In this document: piece by piece, positions 44,429-52,504 of the stretch
How the letters are laid out: each line of letters begins with the position of its first letter
Position numbering within the stretch: position 1 is the stretch's first letter
Assembly (NCBI RefSeq): GCF_003428625.2
Contig: NZ_QVQT02000003.1
Coordinates: 612,207-676,206, forward strand
From: Paracidobacterium acidisoli
Lineage (GTDB): Bacteria; Acidobacteriota; Terriglobia; Terriglobales; Acidobacteriaceae
DNA length: 64,000 nt
Reading direction: 5' to 3'
Made by a program: the position numbers and the translations under genes
Notes under the pieces: generated by a model
What the model saw: the letters and a program-made list of their open reading frames with translations, nothing else
The model's database searches: none
What the model was told of the DNA's origin: nothing

Positions 44429-44980
44429 TTAGCCCTTCTTCTGGAAGTCCGCCAGCGCCGTCAGAACCTCTTCGCTGTGCACGGAGGGGTTCACCTTCGT
44501 CCAGACCTTCACGATTTTGCCATGCGGGTTAATCAGGAAGGTGTTGCGGTTTGCCATGCCGTACACGCCGTTGAGCGATCCGTACTCCGCGACGACCTTT
44601 TTGGTGGAGTCGCTGAGCAGGGTGAAGCCGAGGCCGTCCTTGGCGCAGAACTCTTTGTGGCTGTCGACGCTGTCGACGCTGACACCGAGGACGATGGCGT
44701 TGTCGGCATGATACTTGTCCATATCGCGCTGGAAGTTGTGCGCCTCGATGGTGCAGCCCTGGGTCATATCCTTGGGATAGAAGTAGAGCACCACCCATTT
44801 TCCGCGGTAGGTGTGCAGCGAGACGGGCGTGTTTTCTTCGGAGGGAAGAGTAAAGTTCGGCGCGTTCTGACCGATCTGAGGCATCGAAGCGTCATCGGCG
44901 GCGAAGCTGCGCAGGGTAGCGAAACCGAGAACGGCTGCAACGACCACGGCGGCGAGCGTAAGCACTGAGGTTCTGGACAT
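44429..44980 (-). CDS. Exported BCP-type peroxiredoxin
   Basis: Reduces hydroperoxides with a peroxidatic cysteine C76 in DMTQGCTIEA; C112 in KEFCAKDG is a possible resolving cysteine. An N-terminal helix (VLTLAAVVVAAVLGFATL) and AADDA look like a signal peptide or membrane anchor, so it should act in the periplasm, unlike E. coli BCP. The AhpC/TSA fold continues to the C-terminus (VNPSVHSEEVLTALADFQ). The length of 183 residues fits a BCP plus signal. It is the first gene of a two-gene operon with the DinB-family gene. Confidence 0.9.
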   Translation of the reverse strand: MSRTSVLTLAAVVVAAVLGFATLRSFAADDASMPQIGQNAPNFTLPSEENTPVSLHTYRGKWVVLYFYPKDMTQGCTIEAHNFQRDMDKYHADNAIVLGVSVDSVDSHKEFCAKDGLGFTLLSDSTKKVVAEYGSLNGVYGMANRNTFLINPHGKIVKVWTKVNPSVHSEEVLTALADFQKKG

Positions 44981-45067
44981 CGTATTTCTCCTTGCTGAAT
45001 AAGACCTTCAGGGGTGGACAGGGATACTGCGGAAGACAAACATCCGGGCACAGACTCTTGCAGATTA

Positions 45068-45940
45068 TTATCTGTGTTCCATGGCGAACACCGCAATTCC
45101 GGCGGCGTCGGCGCGCGAACGAATTGTATCGCTATCAAAAATAAGGGTGCGGCCGGCTTCGATGGCGAGGCAGGTGGCTCCGGCGCGCTGCATGGTCTCG
45201 ATGGTGCCTATGCCGATGACGGGAACGTCGAAGCGCATGTCCTGCTTCGGACGGGCTACCTTGACCACGGTGAGGCTGCGGGCGAGCGTGGAGGCCTCGC
45301 CTTCTTCGGCGAGGGAGCGCATGAGCGCGCCGGCCCGTTCGATGGCGGCGTCGGTGCCTTCCATGGCTTCGACGGCGACGCAGGCCTGGCCGGCGATGAC
45401 GACGGTCTGCCCGATATCGTATCCGGCGATGGCGAGGGCGACATTGCGCCCATAGGCGATGTCGAGCTGCTCCTGCTCACCGGGAGCGCGGGCGGTGAGG
45501 ACGCCGGGCTTTGCCAGCAGCGGCTCAAGGTAGGAGGTAGAGGAGATGAGCTCGATGCCTTCGTCGCCGAGGACTTTGGCGACGGCCCCGAGCAGCATGT
45601 CGGTATTGCGAGTGCGCAGCGAGAGCAGCAGCTTGGCGAGGCGCCAGTCGGGGCGAATGCTCGAAAAGATCTGTTTGTGGCGGACCTGGCCGGCCATCAC
45701 GGCCTGCATGACGCCTTCTTTATGAAAGGTCTCGATGAGCCGGGAGAGCTCTCCGAGCGAAAGCCAGTGTACGCGGATGGCGGGATCGGCCTCGGCGCGC
45801 TGATCGATCTCAGGATCGGTCTCTTCTTTGATGGCGGCAACGACGACCGTCATGCCGTGGGCGCGCGCGGCGTCGAGCAGCAGGAAAGGGAAGCGCCCGT
45901 TACCGGCGATCAGGCCAAGTTTGCCGGATGCTGTGCTCAT
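45068..45940 (-). CDS. lpxI: UDP-2,3-diacylglucosamine diphosphatase LpxI
   Basis: Converts UDP-2,3-diacylglucosamine to lipid X in lipid A biosynthesis; LpxI (formerly DUF1009) replaces LpxH in many non-gammaproteobacteria. Recognisable features are the N-terminal LGLIAGNGRFPFLLLDAA, VMAGQVRHK, GTDAAIERAGAL and the C-terminal TIETMQRAGATCLAIEAGRT. The length of 290 is close to the family's 270-280. It is the last gene of the fabZ-lpxA-lpxI operon, 8 bp after the lpxA stop. Its product follows LpxA and LpxC/LpxD in the pathway, so the cluster is metabolically coherent although lpxC and lpxD lie elsewhere. Confidence 0.93.
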   Translation of the reverse strand: MSTASGKLGLIAGNGRFPFLLLDAARAHGMTVVVAAIKEETDPEIDQRAEADPAIRVHWLSLGELSRLIETFHKEGVMQAVMAGQVRHKQIFSSIRPDWRLAKLLLSLRTRNTDMLLGAVAKVLGDEGIELISSTSYLEPLLAKPGVLTARAPGEQEQLDIAYGRNVALAIAGYDIGQTVVIAGQACVAVEAMEGTDAAIERAGALMRSLAEEGEASTLARSLTVVKVARPKQDMRFDVPVIGIGTIETMQRAGATCLAIEAGRTLIFDSDTIRSRADAAGIAVFAMEHR

Positions 45941-45948
45941 GATGGCGG

Positions 45949-46725
45949 TTATTTGAGCACTCCGCGCTCCGACTTCTCGATGAAGTCGACCAGATACGCG
46001 ACATCTTCAGAGGCGATGCTCTCTTCCTTCAGCTTTTCGAGCGCCTGTGAGGTATTGAGCTTCGACGCGAGCAGCAGGCGGTAGGCTTTCTGGATGGGAC
46101 GCATGCGCGCGGCATCGAAGCCGCGGCGCTCCATGCCGACCTTGTTCAGGCCGTAGGCGTGGGTCTCGCGCTTTGCGGAGGTCAGGGAAAAGGGAAGAAC
46201 GTCCTGAGTGACGGTGGTGCCGCCGCCGGTATAGGCGAATCGGCCGATGCGGCAGAACTGATGCACCTGATTGAGCGCGCCGACGGTGGCGTAATCCTCG
46301 ACCAGAACGTGGCCGGCGAGGGTTGCGGCGTTGGCCAGGATGCAGTGGCTGCCGATGACGCTGTCATGGCCGATGTGGGCATAGGCCATGATGAGACATT
46401 GGCTGCCGATGTGCGTGGTGCCGCCGCCTCCGGCTGTGCCGCGGGAGATGGTGACACACTCGCGGATCACGTTGCCATCGCCCATCGCGACGCCGGTGGG
46501 CTCGCCTTTGTACTTCAGATCCTGCGGCGAGACGCCGACGCAGGCGAAGGAATAGAAGCGGTTGCGCGCGCCCGCGTGCAGATGGCCATCGAGAACGACG
46601 TGCGAGACCAGCTCGCAGTCTTCGCCGAGAACCACGTCGGGGCCAATGGTGCTGTAGGGTCCGACGGAACAGGAGGACGGAACGACTGCCGTGGGGGCGA
46701 CAATCGCGGTCGGATGGATGCTCAC
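45949..46725 (-). CDS. lpxA: Acyl-ACP--UDP-N-acetylglucosamine O-acyltransferase
   Basis: Catalyses the first lipid A step, transferring a 3-hydroxyacyl chain to the 3-OH of UDP-GlcNAc. It has a left-handed beta helix of hexapeptide repeats from residue 3 to about 190, with the catalytic base H120 in AYAHIGHDSVIG and H117 beside it, and VHQFCRIGRFAYTGGGT. A C-terminal helical domain follows with NKVGMERRGF. The 258 residues match E. coli LpxA. It starts 7 bp after the fabZ stop, and lpxI follows by 8 bp. Confidence 0.95.
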   Translation of the reverse strand: MSIHPTAIVAPTAVVPSSCSVGPYSTIGPDVVLGEDCELVSHVVLDGHLHAGARNRFYSFACVGVSPQDLKYKGEPTGVAMGDGNVIRECVTISRGTAGGGGTTHIGSQCLIMAYAHIGHDSVIGSHCILANAATLAGHVLVEDYATVGALNQVHQFCRIGRFAYTGGGTTVTQDVLPFSLTSAKRETHAYGLNKVGMERRGFDAARMRPIQKAYRLLLASKLNTSQALEKLKEESIASEDVAYLVDFIEKSERGVLK

Positions 46726-46732
46726 TCGCTCT

Positions 46733-47266
46733 TCACTCCGGGGTTACCGTTTCCAGAGCCGGTTCTTCGGCAGCGGCGCTTTCGGCGGCGGCCTCTTTTC
46801 TGCGCGGCACGAGCTGGCACATCACAATGGCCTCGCAGGCCAGTTTGCCGTCGACCATGACCCGGCCCTGCATGCGCACGGCGCGGGGCTTCCAGTTGAG
46901 CACCTCGACCTCGATGCGAAGCTGGTCGCCGGGAACCACGGGGCGGCGGAATTTGGCCCGCTCGATGCCGGTAAAGACCATCAGCCTGGTGTCGCGGTCG
47001 GGAACTTCCGTAAGCAGGAGCGCGCCGCCGGCCTGGGCGATGGATTCAACGATGAGCACGCCGGGCATGATGGGGAAATCGGGGAAATGGCCCTGAAAGA
47101 AGGGCTCATTGATGGTCACGTTTTTGATGGCGACGATGCGCTTTTTGCGCTCGATCTCCTGCAGGCGGTCGATGAGCAGGAAGGGATAACGATGCGGCAG
47201 GATCGCCATAATGTCCCGAATCTCGAGCACATCGCGTCCATCCAGAATGGGGTTGGGATTCTCCAT
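46733..47266 (-). CDS. fabZ: 3-hydroxyacyl-ACP dehydratase FabZ
   Basis: Dehydrates 3-hydroxyacyl-ACP in fatty acid elongation, competing with LpxA for the same substrate. The hotdog fold has catalytic H60 in GHFPDFPIMPG and E74 in LIVESIAQAGG. The core is about 155 residues, and the C-terminal 20 residues are an A/E-rich extension (EAAAESAAAEEPALE) that is not part of the fold. It heads the fabZ-lpxA-lpxI operon. The preceding transporter gene on the same strand ends 80 bp upstream. Confidence 0.94.
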   Translation of the reverse strand: MENPNPILDGRDVLEIRDIMAILPHRYPFLLIDRLQEIERKKRIVAIKNVTINEPFFQGHFPDFPIMPGVLIVESIAQAGGALLLTEVPDRDTRLMVFTGIERAKFRRPVVPGDQLRIEVEVLNWKPRAVRMQGRVMVDGKLACEAIVMCQLVPRRKEAAAESAAAEEPALETVTPE

Positions 47267-47346
47267 AGTTCGCAGGGGAGATTATAAAACACGGCCCATA
47301 AGGCATGACCGGAGGCCCAGGGCGGTCCGCGACAGGGAAGCCCGTT

Positions 47347-48597
47347 TCAGCGCAGCGCCAGCAGGGTCAGGAGGAGCGAGACGGGCATGACCAGAGCGCC
47401 GGTCTTCAGGAACTCCCAGGCGGTGATCTCGGCATTGTCGCGGCGCAGGGCGATCAGCCAGAGGATGGTCGCAAGCGAGCCGGTGACGGAGAGGTTGGGC
47501 CCAAGATCGACGCCGATGAGCACGGCATGGGTGAGCAGCGCCGGGTTGTGCATCTGCGCCAGCGCGGTGCCGCCGGCGAGGCCCACAGGCAGGTTGTTCA
47601 TGCCGTTTGAGAGCAGAGCGACGGTAAAGGCGCCGATGAGCTTTCCATAGCCGCCGGGCAGCGCGGCCAGCCAGTGCAGGCCGGCCAGGGTGGCGCGCAG
47701 CATACCGGCGAGGTTGAGGGCCTCGACGATCATGAAGAGACCAGCGACCAGAGGAATGATGCTCCAGGAGACATGACGCAGGGCGGCGCGCGGGGCGCTG
47801 CGATCCCTGAGCGCGACCAGGGCGAGAGCCACGATGCCCGCAATACAGGTAGGAAGGCCCAGCGGGAGCTCGAAGGCCGACGATGCGAGCAGCGTGGCGG
47901 CGGCGAGGAGGATTCCGGCGAGGGCGAGCTTTCCTGCGGGAGTCAGACGGACGGCGTCTTCCACGGCGCTGACCGTGCCGCGGAGGGTCCGGCGCGAAAG
48001 CCAGCGGAGGCAAAGATACGTTGCGGCGATGGAGACGATGGAGGGCAGCAGCAGGGAGCGCATCCAGGAGCCGAGCGGCGGCAGATGCGAGCCGAAGATG
48101 ACCAGATTGGCCGGGTTGGAGATGGGCAGCAGAAAGCTGGCTGCGTTGGCGATGAGCGCGCAGGCCAGAAGGTAAGGGCGAGGCTCGACGCGGGCGCGGC
48201 GCACGGCCGCCAGCACGGCGGGAGTGAGCACGACGGCGGTGGCATCGTTTGAGAGCAGCGCCGTGACGACGACCCCGGCGCCGTAGATCCAGAGAAAGAG
48301 CCGCGCCGCCGAGCCTTTTGCGTGATGCACGGCGAGGTCTGCGACCCAGTCGAAGACGCCTTCATGACGGGCCAGCTCCGCCAGCAGCATCATGCCGATG
48401 AGGAAGAGGCAGACATCGAGCGCTTCGTGAAGAGCATGGACGGCGCGGGGAAGAGGCAGCAGGCGCGCGATCACGAGCAGAACCGCACCGGCTCCGATCC
48501 AGATGTATTCCGGAATGCCTTTGGGACGAAGGAGCATCAGCAGAAGGCTGGCCAGGGCGATCGTCCAGATCAGAAGCATGTGCAGAGAGGCATTCAC
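47347..48597 (-). CDS. ArsB/SLC13-like anion transporter
   Basis: The 416-residue integral membrane protein has 10-12 hydrophobic segments and the ion transporter superfamily signatures LLSNDATAVVLTPAV and LLSNGMNNLPVGLAGGTAL in the two repeat halves, with ISNPANLVIFG and GVDLGPNLSVTGSLATILW. ArsB (arsenite efflux) and CitM/dicarboxylate-type carriers share this fold. The position, 50 bp behind the acid sugar dehydrogenase gene on the same strand, argues that it imports a four-carbon hydroxyacid, but arsenite or another anion cannot be excluded. It is the last gene of the block that starts at denD. Confidence 0.82.
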   Translation of the reverse strand: MNASLHMLLIWTIALASLLLMLLRPKGIPEYIWIGAGAVLLVIARLLPLPRAVHALHEALDVCLFLIGMMLLAELARHEGVFDWVADLAVHHAKGSAARLFLWIYGAGVVVTALLSNDATAVVLTPAVLAAVRRARVEPRPYLLACALIANAASFLLPISNPANLVIFGSHLPPLGSWMRSLLLPSIVSIAATYLCLRWLSRRTLRGTVSAVEDAVRLTPAGKLALAGILLAAATLLASSAFELPLGLPTCIAGIVALALVALRDRSAPRAALRHVSWSIIPLVAGLFMIVEALNLAGMLRATLAGLHWLAALPGGYGKLIGAFTVALLSNGMNNLPVGLAGGTALAQMHNPALLTHAVLIGVDLGPNLSVTGSLATILWLIALRRDNAEITAWEFLKTGALVMPVSLLLTLLALR

Positions 48598-48647
48598 TGA
48601 AGATAAAGATGCAGGGTCAGGCGGTCATCGATCGTGGAATCCGGATA

Positions 48648-49706
48648 TCAGAGAGCGTTTACGATGGCATCGGCCAGGCTGCGCGTGGTGCCTTTGCCGC
48701 CCATGTCGGGAGTCAGCAGATTGCGATCGCCGGCCACGACGCGCTCGATGGCCGACATGATGGCGGCGGCAGCCTCGGCCTGGCCGAGGTGTTCGAGCAT
48801 CATGGCGGCGGACCAGATCTGCCCGATGGGATTGGCGATGCCTTTGCCGGCGATGTCGGGAGCCGAGCCGTGTACGGGCTCGAACATGGAGGGGTACACA
48901 CGCTCGGGATTGATATTGCCGGAGGGGGCGATGCCTATGGTGCCGGTGACGCCAGGGCCGAGGTCGGAGAGGATATCGCCGAAGAGATTGCTGCCCACCA
49001 CGACGCTGAAGCGCTGTGGAGACATCACGAAGCGCGCGGCGAGGATATCGATGTGGTACTGATCGGCCTGCACGTCGGGATATTCAGCGGCCATCGCGGC
49101 GAAGCGCTCATCCCAGAAGGGCATGGAGTAAAAGAGGCCGTTGGATTTGGTGGCCGAGGTGACATGTTTGCGCTCCAGCCTGCCGGCAAATTCAAAGGCG
49201 TAACGCAGAATGCGGTCGGTGCCGCGGCGGGTGAAGACCGATTCCTGCACGACGACCTCATCGGCGGTGCCGGCGAAGAGGCGTCCGCCGATCTGCGAAT
49301 ACTCGCCTTCGGAGTTTTCGCGCACCACCCAGAAGTCGATCTCACCGGCCTCGGCGCGCACGGGTGCGACGACGCCGGGGAAGAGGCGCACAGGGCGAAG
49401 GTTGACGTACTGGTCGAGCTCGCGGCGAATGGGGATGAGCAGACCCCACAGAGAAATGTGATCGGGCACACCGGGAAAACCGACGGCGCCGAAGAAGATG
49501 GCGTCGTGATCGCGAAGACGGGCGATGCCGTCTTCGGGCATCATGCGGCCGGAGTTTTTGTACAGCTCGCAGCTCCAGTCAAAGTGCTGAAAGCGGAAGG
49601 TGAAGCCGAAGATCGAACCGATGCGTTCGAGAACACGAAGGCCTTCGGGTACGACTTCGTTGCCGATGCCGTCACCGGGAATGACTGCGATGGTGAACTG
49701 CTGCAT
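48648..49706 (-). CDS. Tartrate/D-malate dehydrogenase-like (isopropylmalate dehydrogenase family)
   Basis: A 352-residue NAD-dependent beta-decarboxylating dehydrogenase. IAVIPGDGIGNEVVPEG is the N-terminal signature, WVVRENSEGEYSQIGG the substrate region, GDILSDLG the metal site, and EPVHGSAPDIAGKG the NAD site. The tartrate dehydrogenase/D-malate dehydrogenase subgroup fits best because of ELDQYVNLRPVRLFPG. It lies in a gene block for four-carbon acid sugars, 36 bp behind otnI, so a tartrate- or malate-like substrate makes sense. True 3-isopropylmalate dehydrogenase is unlikely as no leucine genes are near. Confidence 0.85.
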   Translation of the reverse strand: MQQFTIAVIPGDGIGNEVVPEGLRVLERIGSIFGFTFRFQHFDWSCELYKNSGRMMPEDGIARLRDHDAIFFGAVGFPGVPDHISLWGLLIPIRRELDQYVNLRPVRLFPGVVAPVRAEAGEIDFWVVRENSEGEYSQIGGRLFAGTADEVVVQESVFTRRGTDRILRYAFEFAGRLERKHVTSATKSNGLFYSMPFWDERFAAMAAEYPDVQADQYHIDILAARFVMSPQRFSVVVGSNLFGDILSDLGPGVTGTIGIAPSGNINPERVYPSMFEPVHGSAPDIAGKGIANPIGQIWSAAMMLEHLGQAEAAAAIMSAIERVVAGDRNLLTPDMGGKGTTRSLADAIVNAL

Positions 49707-49742
49707 GACGTTCCATTCTCCTGCGCGCTTTTGCCCGGGGGC

Positions 49743-50534
49743 TCAGGCGCGATAACGCCGGAACCAGCCGAGTCCTTCACTGGTGCCTGCGCTGGGTTTG
49801 TATTCACAGCCGATCCAGCCCGGATATCCGAGCTGTTCGAGGGTCTGGAAGATGTTCTCGTAATGGACTTCGCCTTCGTCCGGCTCACGGCGGGCGGGCA
49901 CGCCGGCGATTTGAATGTGGCCGACGGGGCTCTCTTCTTCGCCAAGATATCTGCGCAGGCGCATGATCAGGTCGCCTTCCATGATCTGGCAGTGGTAGAG
50001 GTCCATCTGCACTTTCAGGCGGCGGTTGCCGATCTCACGAACCAGTCGATGCGCCTCTTCCTGGCGACTGAAGAGATAGCCAGGTATATCGCGGGAGTTG
50101 ATCGGCTCGGTCAGGAGATCGATCGCTGTGCCGGAGCTGGCTTCGAGCGCCCAGACAAGGTTGGTGCGGAAGAGATCCACCGCGTGGGCGTGTTCGATCT
50201 CTGCGGGAGGCACGCCGGCCATGACGTGAATGCGCGGGCAGCGGAGGATACCGGCATAGTGCAGAGCGCGCAGAAAGCCCTCGCGGAACTCCTCTTCGCG
50301 GCCGGGAAGGGAAGCGATGCCGCGCTCGCCAGCGGACCAGTCTCCGGGCGGGGCATTGAAGAGGACCTGTTCGAGCCGATGGCGGCGCAGCTCTTCCGCG
50401 ATGGCTTCGGGAGGATGCTCATACGGGAAGAGAAATTCCACTCCGTGAAAACCGTCGTGTGCGGCGTGAGCGAAGCGCTCCATGAACGGATATTCCGTGT
50501 ACATGGTCGTGAGATTGGCGGCGAAACGCAGCAT
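49743..50534 (-). CDS. otnI: 2-oxo-tetronate isomerase / hydroxypyruvate isomerase family
   Basis: A 263-residue TIM-barrel sugar isomerase (AP endonuclease 2 superfamily). Seen are RFAANLTTMYTEYPFMERF at the N-terminus, VLFNAPPGDWSAGERG, the metal-binding E in LLTEPINSRDIPG, and QMDLYHCQIMEGD. In the erythronate pathway as described for OtnI, it turns 2-oxo-tetronate into 3-oxo-tetronate. Hydroxypyruvate isomerase (Hyi) is the close alternative and cannot be separated by sequence alone, but the neighbours denD, otnK and otnC favour OtnI. I chose ATG 50534, 7 bp behind the otnC stop; the longer frame to 50672 overlaps otnC. Confidence 0.85.
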   Translation of the reverse strand: MLRFAANLTTMYTEYPFMERFAHAAHDGFHGVEFLFPYEHPPEAIAEELRRHRLEQVLFNAPPGDWSAGERGIASLPGREEEFREGFLRALHYAGILRCPRIHVMAGVPPAEIEHAHAVDLFRTNLVWALEASSGTAIDLLTEPINSRDIPGYLFSRQEEAHRLVREIGNRRLKVQMDLYHCQIMEGDLIMRLRRYLGEEESPVGHIQIAGVPARREPDEGEVHYENIFQTLEQLGYPGWIGCEYKPSAGTSEGLGWFRRYRA

Positions 50535-50541
50535 CAGATGG

Positions 50542-51198
50542 TCACCAGGAAGCGTTGAAGGTTTTGCGAAGCTCATCGATGGCGGACTCGTCGAGCGGAG
50601 CGGGTTTGGGATGCACGGTTCTCCAGAGATGGGCTGTCTCTTCCAGCTCTTCGAGCGTGGCCATGGCTTCACCGGGAGAACGATGCCACACGACGGGGCC
50701 GAGGCGGTCGAGCATCACGCCGCGAATCGGCGTCGCGTGCTCGCGCATGCGATGGATCGCCGCGGTGACCAGTCCTGCGACGGCGGGATCGCCGGGGCGG
50801 TGATAGGGAATAAGCGGAACGTGGCCCACCTTCATGACGAAGTAGGGCGTGATGGGCGGAACGATATCTTCACTGGTCCAGACTCCGGACAGGGTCAGCG
50901 CAACCAGAGCGGTGGAGTGGGTGTGGAGCACGCAGGCGGCGTCAGGGTCAGCCTCATAAATACTGCGATGCAGCGCCAGGGTTTTGCTGGCGCGGTCTCC
51001 ACTGATCTGCACGCCGTCGGCGCCGACCCAGGCGAGTTTTTCGGGCCGCAGAAAGCCCAGGCATGCGTCGGAGGGCGTGATCAGGAAGCCTTCTGTGAGG
51101 CGGACACTGATGTTGCCGGCGGTGGCATGCACGTACCGCCGCTCAAAGAGCGAGCGGCCGATGCGGCAGATCTCTTCACGCAGCTCCGGATCATTCAT
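50542..51198 (-). CDS. otnC: 3-oxo-tetronate 4-phosphate decarboxylase (class II aldolase/adducin family)
   Basis: A 218-residue zinc enzyme of the class II aldolase fold. GNISVRLTEGFLITPSDAC is the phosphate-binding region, and VLHTHSTALVAL holds the metal histidines. In the OtnC branch it converts 3-oxo-tetronate 4-phosphate to dihydroxyacetone phosphate and CO2. The ATG at 51198 overlaps the otnK stop by 8 bp and has GGGAG upstream; the frame to 51228 would extend further into otnK. Ribulose-phosphate epimerase or fuculose aldolase relatives are possible alternatives. Confidence 0.86.
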   Translation of the reverse strand: MNDPELREEICRIGRSLFERRYVHATAGNISVRLTEGFLITPSDACLGFLRPEKLAWVGADGVQISGDRASKTLALHRSIYEADPDAACVLHTHSTALVALTLSGVWTSEDIVPPITPYFVMKVGHVPLIPYHRPGDPAVAGLVTAAIHRMREHATPIRGVMLDRLGPVVWHRSPGEAMATLEELEETAHLWRTVHPKPAPLDESAIDELRKTFNASW

Positions 51199-52504
51199 GG
51201 CGAGTCTCCCGCGCTGAGGTGTTTTCAAGAAGGGTAAAGGCCTTCGTAAAGAAGTCTACCGCTCCGAAGTTGCCGGATTTAAGCGTGAGGTGCAGACCTG
51301 AGTCTCGCGCGATGCTGCGCGGAGCATAACACCATGGAACGCCGGGATCGATCTGAGGGCCGATCTGCAGCTGGCGAATGCCGAGGGCCTGCACGCAGAC
51401 GCCGGCGGTTTCGCCTCCTGCAACGATGAGCCGGCCCACGCCCTGCCGCACCAGCTCGGCGGCGAGCGCGGCAAAAGCCTGCTCGATCATCGACTCAACT
51501 GGAGCGTTCTGTTGATGTAAGCGGCGCTCAGCCGAACAGGTGGAGTAGACGAGAGGCGATTCTGCAGGGTGGCTCTGCCACTGCTGCTGCACCCACTCGA
51601 CGGCGCGGCGAATGGTGCCGGAGCGATCGGCGAGAAGAGCAGAGGCATCGAGATAAAAGCCCGCGCCGCCGGTGGAGAGCAGATGCTGCACCTGTCCCTG
51701 GGTGGCCTCGGAGCAACTGCCGGAGAGGATCACGCTTCGTCCCGCAGCCGGTGGAAGAGAGCTCGATTCGGCCGAGGGCTGGAAGCCCCACTGCCGCGGC
51801 AGACACAGTCCCAGGCCGGAGCTGCCGGTGATGAGAGCGGCGTCCTGCAGCGCTTCGGCGAGCCGGGTGAGATCGTCCATGGTCTCGGTGTCGGCGATGG
51901 CAAAGGCGCAATGCTGCTCCTGCAGCTGCTTTATCCGCGTTCGGATCGCTTCGGCAGAGCGAGAGACAGAAGCCTCTTCGATGAGGCCGACGGCGGAGTG
52001 CGGGAAGTGGCGAAGCTGCGCTGCGAGGAGGAGCAGCAGATCACTCTCGGTCATAGGGGTGAGAGGGTGGGTCCGCATACTGCTTTCCGAGAGTGGAACC
52101 CCGTTGACGAAGAGATGCCCCCGGCGCACGACGCGGCCGGTTTCAGGAAAGGCGGGCGCGACCACGCTGAAGCCGGTTTGCAGCTCTGCCGTGAGCGCTT
52201 CGAGCACGGGCCCGATATTTCCTTCCGATGTGGAGTCGAAGGTGGAGCAGATTTTGAAATAGATGGTCCGGACGCCGCGCTGTTTGAGAAGGCGGCATGC
52301 CTCGATGCTGAGAGCCACGGCGCGGGCAGGCGGTGCGGTTCGCGTTTTGAGCGCAATGACGATGGCATCAGCGTCGAGTGACTCTTCCGCCGAAGGGATT
52401 CCGGCAGTAAGAAGGACGCGCATGCCTGAGCGGCTCAGATTGTTGGCAAGATCGGAGGCTCCGGTAAAGTCGTCGGCGATGCAGCCGAGCAGCGGCTGCC
52501 TCAT
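51191..52504 (-). CDS. otnK: 3-oxo-tetronate kinase (four-carbon acid sugar kinase, DUF1537)
   Basis: This 437-residue kinase phosphorylates 3-oxo-tetronate at the 4-position with ATP. The N-terminal substrate domain begins LLGCIADDFTGASDLANNL, the family's D-D-x-T-G-A motif, and the C-terminal nucleotide domain has RLIVAGGETAGVCVQALGI, the glycine-rich loop. These two ends define the OtnK/DtnK family shown to act on C4 acid sugars. The length is normal. The gene overlaps denD (ATGA, 52501-52504) and otnC (8 bp), so all three are translated from one message. Confidence 0.92.
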   Translation of the reverse strand: MRQPLLGCIADDFTGASDLANNLSRSGMRVLLTAGIPSAEESLDADAIVIALKTRTAPPARAVALSIEACRLLKQRGVRTIYFKICSTFDSTSEGNIGPVLEALTAELQTGFSVVAPAFPETGRVVRRGHLFVNGVPLSESSMRTHPLTPMTESDLLLLLAAQLRHFPHSAVGLIEEASVSRSAEAIRTRIKQLQEQHCAFAIADTETMDDLTRLAEALQDAALITGSSGLGLCLPRQWGFQPSAESSSLPPAAGRSVILSGSCSEATQGQVQHLLSTGGAGFYLDASALLADRSGTIRRAVEWVQQQWQSHPAESPLVYSTCSAERRLHQQNAPVESMIEQAFAALAAELVRQGVGRLIVAGGETAGVCVQALGIRQLQIGPQIDPGVPWCYAPRSIARDSGLHLTLKSGNFGAVDFFTKAFTLLENTSARETRHE

